From Calliopum simillimum (taxonomy: Eukaryota; Arthropoda; Insecta; Diptera; Lauxaniidae): a stretch of 64,000 nt of DNA. Where the stretch lies: contig OX638369.1 of assembly GCA_951812925.1 (NCBI GenBank), positions 15,963,329 to 16,027,328 on the forward strand, in the 5' to 3' direction. This document shows positions 55,557 through 64,000 of the stretch, one piece after another. Within the stretch, counting starts at the first letter, position 1. Each line of letters begins with the position of its first letter. The notes under the pieces are model-generated. The model had not been told where the DNA came from, did no database searches, and saw only the letters and a list, made by a program, of their open reading frames with translations. The translations under genes and the position numbers were made by a program.

Positions 55557-57388
55557 GTTTTTTATGAGCTCAAAACTAGTTCGAAATTTGTGTGTCAAAT
55601 GATATGATCGCCAAATATTCTCATAGGTTCGTCTGGCTGAAAAAATAGAGCAGGCCCTTAAAATTTTTTTGGGATTTTCCGGGTAAATTTAAGGTTTTCC
55701 GGAAAATACTTCATTCAAGGTCAGCTCTTCTCTAACTCTTCCCGCGGATTTGTCTGGCTGGAAAAATAAACGAAACCATGCAGAACAATTTTTCCGCTTT
55801 TTGGGAAAATAGAAAATTTCCCAGACAGCTCGAAAATTACTGCTGAAAAGCTCGAAAATAGCTCGAAACTCCCAACCAAAAAAAATCAAAACTCAAATTT
55901 TGATCATTGGGCGATATTAGCATTGTTAATAATTGTGTCAATAAATAATGTATTGCATATCTTTAGGGTTAAGGAATTTTAGTTCATATCCCTTGTCCGT
56001 TGACGTATCACGCCCATTTTTAGAAATTTTGTTAACAAGCTATAACTTATTTTGGATGATAAATTTTATTATTATAGGAACACTCCTTCCATTACTAAGC
56101 CGGTGCGTGCAGTTAGTTTGTTGGTTAATCATGGTCAATTGAATACAAAAATTATACCAGATACGTCAAATTGACACTAGTGCTCGAGACAACCTTGCTT
56201 AGAAGTGTAAAAATTATTATTTTAAGGCATATGAAGTTATTTCACACTTTGAGCAAACTATGATTTTAGGTAATACAATGGGATAGTTGGGAACTTCTTC
56301 ATTAAACTTTGCTTTTGAATGGGATCGTTAATTTTGGAATTATCATCTTTTGAAAAGAAAACACATCGTAACTTCATACAAAAATAATTGAATTCTTTGT
56401 ATGGAATTGAATGAATTTAACTTTAATGGATGATAACTCGGAAAAAAAGGATTCGAGATTATGGCTATTAAGTATCTAGTTCAGTACTGCAAATAGATAA
56501 ACAAAAAGAAAATAACCAAAACTAAGGCCCTCAGTATCCACTATATTCCTTATCTGTCATGCTACATCTTTTAAGTGTTACAAATGAAGGGAGAAACTGA
56601 GTATGTCCTCTGTGTAGTTTTACCCCGACGGTTGCAATATAATTCCGATTTAATATCAATAATGATCATTTCAAGTGAAAATTTCATTGTGGAAATATCT
56701 GTGCAAATGAAGGAAATGACATTAAATACAATAACAGCAGCTAAAGATAGGTACATAACAAAGAAGAGAAGAAAAAAGCAAAAAATAATAATAAAAAGAA
56801 AAAATAAGTTTCAATATACGATAAATGGCAACAGGAAGTTTGCTTTTTATTTGCACTTTCTTTTTTTTTCAGGCGACAGACACCAGGCGCCGCCAGTTTG
56901 CTCAAGTACACAGCTGCTGGCTGCATCCAGTAGAGTCCGGAAATATTCTTAGTAATTTTTTTATATGGCAAAGGACTCTTGCAGAAATTTATTTTGCATT
57001 AATTGAAAATAAATTAAGTAAATAAAAATACAAACGTAGTTTTTATTTTTGCATTGCATATACAGTGATACGTTGGAATGATTTAAAATTTTAATTCTAA
57101 AAAATTTGCATACAACGTTTCTCAGCGTGCATATATCTTGGCCAAAGTTGCAGCAAATGAATGTTGCAATTTTTACTGTCTTGAGACATTTTTTTTTCTC
57201 ATTTTTCTTTACGTTATATGAAACCATTTAACTTCTGCCTTAAGCATTTTCTACCACTGCGCGCCAATTTGACAGCACTCTGTTGCACTGTGCCAGCATG
57301 TGGCGGTGCACAGTGGATGTTGCACTTTGTTCGATGTATTTAAAATATAAAATATTTGAAAAAAATCATCAGAAAATTTGTATGAATA
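55557..57388. other. No supported gene
   Basis: AT-rich DNA with short frames. The 125-residue frame at 56575-56952 includes a low-complexity Lys-rich block and matches no family I know. The patch at 57240-57320 is richer in GC but has no recognisable motif. Confidence 0.4.
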
Positions 57389-58215
57389 CACAGGTTTACA
57401 AAAAAAAAAAATGTCATGGCGTTTTGACCAGACTATGTGTTTCCTAGGGATTTTGACCTCCTAAATCCGAATCCCGGGTCCGTTTTTTTCCAAAACGTCT
57501 GAGAAAAAAGATTTCAAAGTCATATGGAGGTCAAAATGAGGTTCATGTATCATTTAGTGATAAACTCGCTAAAACTCTGAAACTAATTTTTTATCATCGA
57601 GTTCTTAGTCCTCAAAAAGAATATGTGATCAAAAAGGGTATCTCGGACTTAGTTTCGGAGATATAGCCATCGGAAGATCCGGATATATATCTTCTCTGAA
57701 AACCGCAATAAGTTGGGAACCCCTGGATGGATTTGGAAAATATTGGTATCATAAGTTGTTGTTGTTGCTGTTGTAGTTTTTGGTTTTGTTGATTTATTTG
57801 TTGTTGTAATTGAAAAATTTCCAATTGAAAATATGCTCAAAACATTTTTAAACGCTGTCAAAATACCTTTCATATGGCACCTATATTTTATAAATCCATC
57901 CAGGGGTTCCCAACTTATAGCTGTTTCATAAAAGATATACATATCCAGATCTTCCGATGGCTATACCTTCGAAACTAGGTCCGAGATACCCTTTTTGATC
58001 ACATATTCTATTAAAGGACTCAGAACTCAATGGTAAAAAATTAGTTTCAGAATTTTAGCGAATTTATCACTTAGCGACACATGACCTTGAAATCTTTTTT
58101 CTCAGACGTTCTGGAAAAAACGGACCCCAGATTCGGATTCAGGACGTCAAAGTCCCTAGGAAACACATAGTCCGGTCAAAACGCCATGACATTTTTTTTT
58201 TTTGTAAACCTGTGT
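57389..58215. mobile_element. Foldback element of ~0.83 kb
   Basis: The ends 'acacaggtttac' and 'gtaaacctgtgt' are exact complements. The arms match for about 350 bp with shared 'atgtcatggcgttttgacc', 'gactatgtgtttcctaggg' and 'cggaagatc(c/t)ggatat' blocks. The loop (57755-57830) contains (GTT)n DNA. TA-type flanks ('aata' and 'ttat') are consistent with a TA duplication. The core is homologous to the intronic foldback at 4850-5298. Confidence 0.9.
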
Positions 58216-58749
58216 TATTTAACAATTTCCGAGTGGAGTCAAATACCAATCGCATCGATTTTATGGCTAAACAAGTCCAAATATGTTCTGTGGTCTCAAA
58301 GGCGAATAAATTTATTCTCTTATTTTCCTTAGTCTGGCTGGCATAGATAACACTAGATAAGAAACATTCCGGAGAAGCAGTACCTTTTTTCTTATACTCA
58401 CCATGCTTGGAATATTTATTCTTGGAGAAATATTTTACTGGAGGATAGAAAATTTCTTCCCAGCTAAAAAGCGAATAAAATAAAAAAATGGTTTTTTCCT
58501 CATCAAATCAACCACAAGAAAGGAACACTGGACATTTTTAGATATTAGAAGACTTATGTATTCTAAAACAAAGGTACGGTTGATGAATTTATCTGTGGTG
58601 TTAAATTAGTTTAGCCAATTAGATTTAGAAAGACAGTCCTGGGTATCCCCTTCTCGTCCCGAATTCAAAAATGTCCCGGAAATGTCCCACATTTTTGTAT
58701 ATACATATTGCATTGTTTAATTTGTTTTATTTATGCTACAACAATTTTA

Positions 58750-58910
58750 GTTAATATACCATAAACCAAAGTATTATGAGCCATAGATCATTTATTATAG
58801 ACTATATTTTATGGTCCATAGACTATAAAAGACAGATCATAGACCAAATATTATGGACCAAATACCATAGGGATGGATCATCGATAATATATTATGGACC
58901 ATATATTCAT
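58750..58910. repeat. Degenerate short tandem repeat (tatggacca/tatagacc words)
   Basis: Words like 'atagaccaaatattatggac', 'ttatggtccatagactata' and 'ttatggaccatatattcata' recur every 12-40 bp, often as small inverted pairs. No gene is present. Confidence 0.7.
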
Positions 58911-59204
58911 ATAAAAGCGAATGTTTGTATGTATGTTTCTTATAGACTGCCAAATGGCTAGACCGATCACCGAGAAAATTTATATTTACTTTTAGGTTTT
59001 CGGGTACGGCGCATGTTTCTACATTATAAGTTTTTTCGGTATTTTTTTTTTTTACACCCAAGGGTCCGCCATTCGTGTTTTTTGTGCGTTTCATGACTTT
59101 TTACGATATTTTACGACAAACAGTTTTTTCGCCCAAGGGTTTCCCCTTGGATGTCGGAAATTTACTGAAAATATTTGACGAACATGGATGAGATTTGGTA
59201 GGTG

Positions 59205-59428
59205 TTAGAAAATAACTCCCAATGAAATAACGCTCAAAAATTAAAATGATATAACACCCATATTATTTTCATATTAATTTGGGTGATAATCATTTTGGAA
59301 ATAACGCCCAAAATTCATTTATATCACATTAGTTTAAGGCCAAATTTTTGGGCGTTATTTCTAAAATGATTATCGACCAAATTTATACAAAAATAATTTC
59401 GGCGTTATTTCATATTTTTTGGGCGTGA
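59205..59428. mobile_element. Short foldback MITE (aaataacgcccaaaa)
   Basis: 'gggtgataatcattttggaa' and 'ataacgcccaaaa' on the left are mirrored by 'tttttgggcgttatttctaa' and 'aatgattatcgacc' on the right. The outer copies near 59220 and 59400 are less well conserved. The length is about 220 bp with no coding sequence. Confidence 0.7.
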
Positions 59429-59556
59429 ATTAATTTTTATTTCGGAACCAAGCGCTAAAAAAATATTATATTTCTCAAATTATTTATCACCATAGATTTA
59501 GTGCGTATATAAATTGCATTTGGACTACTTATATTCTTTGGCTTAATATAATTGGA

Positions 59557-60528
59557 TGTAACGAACCTTTTTCTCCGCTAGCCGGGGTGCACAGGGTTTC
59601 TATACAAAAATTCATTCCCCGCCAAGGAAGGAAACACATTTCACAATTTTCACTGGTTTTGTTTCACAATTTCATTTCACTGATGTTATTTCTCCTAGAA
59701 AGCACTCTTGAAATAAATTATCTATAAGCTTAGTAATACGGGTGACAAATGGGCTATGTACAGATGATGACAAAATAGGTAAAACGTGAATATCACAGTC
59801 AACCGAACCAGGAGTCGAGCCATCACTACCTCCACGTGGACTTGTCGCGTTCTCGTCGTCTGTCTTTGTTTCCGTCCAGACGTCAGGATTTAAGAGAGTC
59901 GCGCCACCGCTGCTTCTCCGTTGTCCTCTGTTTGTCTGTCCTTGTTTGTCTTGTACTTTCACGGGAGCCCGTGCCACCGTTACACTCTCGGGTCAGGTCA
60001 GAAAATTCTTCAGAAAACAAATCTTACGGTCTTAGTCACTGTCCACTGATACGTGTGTATTGGTTCTCACTTGAAAGTCTCAGTTTCGTCCAAAGATGGT
60101 TGAAATATTTGAAGAACACGTCTTACCTCGCTGCCGGTTGAGTTACTAGGGAACGATTCTATCAACGAAACTTGCACTCCACCATTCCATTTTCATCCAC
60201 GATCAGATGTTTCCTTTTATCGATAGGATTTGACAGTTGGCACTCACTGTTTCAGGACCAGGGTTGCTGCTGCACGCTATAATCATGAAATTCTTGTCCA
60301 ACTGTTTGTCAATCGGTTGCACGATAGCTTGTCAAGCCCGTTGGATGTGATTGTTCTAAAACTATAAATAGATAAATCCTTAGTTGTTAATTAATTCTAG
60401 ACTTATTTAACTAGAAATTTTTCACTTAATTTAAACTTAATTAGTTCTTAATATTGTTAATTCTTTAAATACAAGTAATTATTATAAAAATGTGGACGCA
60501 AATGAGGGTTTCGATTTCTGATCTCACA
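59557..60528 (-). mobile_element. Solo LTR related to the gypsy element
   Basis: It starts TGTAACGAACC, sharing its first ten bases with the 46446 LTR, and ends 'tgatctcaca', close to 'tgatccttaca' of that LTR. TGGA flanks both sides (59553-59556 and 60529-60532), a 4 bp duplication as for the full element. At 972 bp it is shorter and lacks the minisatellite, so it belongs to a related family. It was probably left by recombination between two LTRs. Confidence 0.65.
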
Positions 60529-60532
60529 TGGA

Positions 60533-62545
60533 GACGCCTTGCCCTTTGTAGAAGGTGTAGCAACGCACCATAAAAGGCAGACCATACACCATATATTGTG
60601 GACTATTACTTTTGATCCATTTGTATAAAATAATTTTTTTCCTGTCTCGGATGGGGTCATCCAAAAAAAAAAAAATGTCAAACACAACTGAAGTATACAT
60701 AGAATATCTATGAAAGGCACATTTCGTATGAAATGAACCTGATCTATTTTAGCTAGTCCGATCCTAATCGCAAATTGTTTTCAGGAACGAATAAAGTTAT
60801 CACAATAAGCATTTTTACCTTGTTCTGATCAGAAAAGTAAAATATTAAGTGTTGAGAACCGGATCATTTTATAAATTTTACTTGATTAAGAGGATCTTAC
60901 TTTAGAGTAGTTGTTCATATAAACTAATTTGACTTTCGTCCGGTTACAAAACGGTTTCCTAAAAGATTTTGTAAAATTGATTAACATGATAATCAAGCAG
61001 AATGTGTTTGAGAAAGCTTTATGTAGTCGAATGAAACTTAAATTGAATTTATGTTACATACGGAACGGATCAGATTTACATAAACTAAATTCCTTTACTA
61101 AGATTAAGTTGAAGACATTGAAAACGATACCCATTCGTACTACATGCTGGGACCGTATTAAGGTTTTAAGTATCAGATCCTGGTGAGAAAATGATCAGAT
61201 GGCGGTATCAAGAAATACCTTATCCGGATCGGAACATAGTCCGAAATACCTGAACAAATTTTTAGTCGGGAACATATTTCAGTTGTAAATAAAACAACTT
61301 TTTTTTTTTTTGTATGGGTATCGACCCACCGTTTATTTATTTTGCTGATCGTGATTACCACAAATAGAGAAAATATTTTCCCGGGTAGACTTTAAATAAC
61401 TTTAGAGAATAGGCGACCTCTTTTTTTCTCATTGAGTTTGGCGTTTGCTTGAGCAAGTTCTTCTACCGGCATTTTTACGACCATGAAATTTCTCTGAACT
61501 AGATAGCTTGATTTTAACAATTCAATTATCGTCAGCTATACCACTGTCAAATGTCAACACAGCTCAAGTTAGCATGGACCACAGCAATTTCGAGAGCTGC
61601 AACTTGCTACCCTGCAGCCATGTGGCTCATTTAACTTTTAAACAAACTAAAGATGGCGTCAATTAGACTCTTGTTGGCGTTCGCAGCTGCTGATGTTGGC
61701 TGTGAACTGAACTTATTTTTGAAGCGTATACCAAAACGGTAAGTGTTGCATGTGGCCTTTAATTTTTTTAGTTTTTGCAATGCATTTGACCCAGTTTCAC
61801 ATAGCAACCCTCCTCTGTGAAGAGGTCTTTCGACGCAATTTATATAAATTTTATTCGTATAATGGCGGCTTACATTTTTATTGCGAGACTTGAGAAAAAA
61901 TTCAAATATTTTCAATCTTTTGTGTATTCAAGGCATTGTTTTATTGGGGACAGCATGCAAAAGTCCAGAAAAAAGTCTTTTGAAACTTTGAAACAAAAGC
62001 GCATTTTAAGTTGAAATTGCGGGTGAATGAATTTCTTTTGAATTTCGGTTAAGGTTAAGTAGTCTTTAGTTAAGTTCTGTTATTTGAGGGTTGTTCACTT
62101 TTGACACAAAAAGAAAAAAAAAAAGTTGTTGTAGAATGCTATGAAATAATTTGTTCATCTTCATATATTTTACAGCCGTGCAATTTTTCGATTATTTTTT
62201 TTAAAACTTTGTTTTTATATTTCACCTTGTTATTTACGTGCACCGCAGCCAAAAAAAATTTTAACAGCTACAGTTGCCAAGTGCATAAATAACAACAATT
62301 TATAAAGAACTTAACTTTTGGACTCAATATTTGGGCCAACAGCATAAATTCTTATAAAAAGAAAAACCAGTCGACATTTGGCACCTTTTCACGGATGTTG
62401 TTTTCATTGTTGTTGTAAATTTGCCTGCCTGCATTTCCGTCCGGCACACTTTGAAAACATTCCAGAAAGAAAAGAGATTGCAACAATTTAAACAACATCA
62501 AGAGCTGATACACATACATGTGTATACACTTAACACACATGTGCA
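60533..62545. other. No supported gene
   Basis: AT-rich DNA with a few GC-richer spots (61540-61720). Frames such as 61631-61915 on the minus strand are unrecognised. I see no TIRs or tandem structure. Confidence 0.4.
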
Positions 62546-62605
62546 TTGCACAATGATGTGTGTATGTATGTGTGTAGGCATGTATGTATGTATGTGTACT
62601 TCACT
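62545..62605. repeat. TG/TATG microsatellite
   Basis: Runs of 'tgtgtatgtatgtgtg' and 'atgtatgtatgtatgtg' are visible. Confidence 0.85.
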
Positions 62606-62714
62606 TTAACGTAGACACAACAATTTGTTTTTCGTGTTCGCTCCAAATGTCATCATAAGTTAACTTGAGGTGGAATTTCCCGTGTTTTTTTCTCTTTCTC
62701 TCTCTCTCGTTTCT

Positions 62715-63010
62715 TTTTATACCCTACAATCAGGGTATATTCACTTTGTTCTTCCGTTTGTAACGCAGAGAAGGAGGCGTGGCAAGTATAGGTATTATAT
62801 TCTTAATAATCATCACTTCTGAGTCGATATTGCCATTGCAATATTGTTTTCAAAATTTTGAAGTTCAATCGCTATTTGCGGTAATGTACTAAATTTCACA
62901 CAAAGTTGGCGCAAACTCTGTGCAAAAACTAAGTGAGTTCGGACAAGGATGGCGTGCCACCTCCCAAACAAACAAAATTTTCAAAATACTCCAGAGTAGG
63001 GTGTTAAGTT
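62715..63010 (+). repeat. Dispersed fly repeat, copy 3
   Basis: It begins with the palindrome-like 'ataccctacaatcagggtat' and continues with 'attcactttgttcttccgtt', 'gtaacgcagagaaggaggcg', 'tattatattctta' and 'gagtcgatat'. The tail has 'actctgtgcaaaaacta' and 'atggcgtgccacctcccaa', matching the tandem units on the right of copy 2. The GTCTGTCCG motif present in copy 1 is lost here. Confidence 0.75.
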
Positions 63011-63234
63011 TTTGGCAAGGCCAAAGGTAACACTTTTTTTGTTACAGCGGAAGTTTCAATTAAGTACGCCCCAGTAGGTAAAAAAAAATAATTAATTACA
63101 CTAGTTTACAGCCAAAATGCACTAAGAATGCCATCATCCACTTCATATGTAAAATTGGTTGCTGATTCCGAAAATTACAAGTATTTTTTCGACCTCAAAT
63201 TTAGAAACTGGTTAGGCAAATTTCATACCAAATT

Positions 63235-64000
63235 AAAGGAAGTTTAACGAGAGTTCTAAAAAAAATATATATATAAAAATGTATGTTAATAAGACCTCTT
63301 TCATGCTTAAATAACTGCCAAAATAAAGAATTAGGAAAAAAATTAAAAAATCAACTTTAAAGGTTGCGAATTTTTTTTCGACTAGTTGTACTCATTATTT
63401 CAGTTTGTACCACCCTAAGGTGCCAAAGACACCTTATAGAATTGAAGACCACAAAAAATTTTAAAATTCATCGCTACAAATTTTCTTCAAATTGTTGAAA
63501 TTGAAGAAGTTATAGCGAATCTAAAAGCTAAGTACAAAATATGAAAAACAGGATGTTTCAAAACCGAATATCGCCCCTAAGACTATGCAATATTTTTTTA
63601 AAGTTTATTTGCATGAAATGTCAAATGTTAAAAAAAATATTGCATAGTTCTAGGGGCGATATTCGGTTTTGAAACAGCCTGTTTTTCATATTTTGTAGTG
63701 AGCTTTTAAATTCGCTATAACTTCTTCAATTTCAACAATTTGAGGAAACTTTGTAGAGATGAATTTTATAATTTTTTGTCGTCTTCAATCCAATGAGGCG
63801 TCTTTGGCACCTTAGGGTTGTACAAACTGAAACAATGAGTACAACTAGTCGAAAAAAAATTCGCAACAGAACGTTGCGTTGTTTAAAGTTGATTTTTTAA
63901 TTTTTTCCTAAGTCTTTATTTTGGTGGTTGTTTAAGTATGAAAGAGGTTTTATTAACATACACTTTTCTATTTTTTTAGAATTCTCGTTAAATTTTCTTT
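63235..64000. mobile_element. Long foldback running off the window edge
   Basis: The arms are near-perfect reverse complements about a centre near 63620. Shared blocks include 'gaccctcttt/aaagaggtt', 'cgactagttgtactcatt', 'gtgccaaagacacc', 'caaaaccgaatatcgcccct' and 'atgcaatatttttt'. The right arm continues to the last base, so its outer end is not seen. Confidence 0.85.

Overview
The window looks like an AT-rich, repeat-dense stretch of a higher (schizophoran) fly genome, either a long intron or intergenic DNA. I infer this from the TE families present, from CA and CAA microsatellites, and from a dispersed repeat whose head (ending in a repeated GTCTGTCCG-type motif) I remember from Drosophila and related flies. 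I found no rRNA, tRNA or CRISPR array. No ordinary host protein gene could be supported. Almost everything identifiable is mobile or repeat DNA, much of it nested, and several boundaries can be read to the base because target-site duplications survive.

Layout. 1-4.1 kb: microsatellites and copy 1 of the dispersed repeat. 4.1-7.4 kb: a dispersed repeat split by a DNA element (4175-7131). That element has inverted subterminal repeats and carries an intron-containing SAM-domain gene. An empty copy of the host repeat lies at 29.2-29.6 kb. 9.8-14.5 kb: a large palindrome holding several nested TA-flanked elements. 14.5-15.9 kb: an unidentified ORF and a decayed mariner transposase. 16-24 kb: microsatellites, small foldback elements, a minisatellite-armed element and a MITE. 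24387-27180: a piggyBac element bounded by TTAA, itself split by a 1 kb palindrome. 27.7-31 kb: two mariner elements. 33.9-35.4 kb: a foldback MITE and a DD37D Tc1/mariner element. 37.2-38.5 kb: a possible DNA element rich in GTCTGCC heptamers. 38.6-41.5 kb: a 5'-truncated non-LTR retrotransposon with a long intact ORF. 41.6-44.4 kb: minisatellites and copy 2 of the dispersed repeat. 46446-55072: a complete Ty3/gypsy-type LTR retrotransposon on the minus strand, with 2.1-2.2 kb LTRs built around a ~104 bp minisatellite, sitting inside an inverted-repeat element. 57.4-60.5 kb: two foldbacks and a solo LTR of a related gypsy family. 62.7-64 kb: copy 3 of the dispersed repeat and a palindrome that runs off the window.

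The genes do not form a pathway. They are transposition functions (transposases, gag-pol, endonuclease-reverse transcriptase), mostly broken. The exception is the SAM-domain gene, whose exons join in phase but which carries one in-frame stop and one frameshift. The two features most worth following up are that gene-bearing DNA element and the concentration of long palindromes, which would give hairpin RNAs if transcribed.
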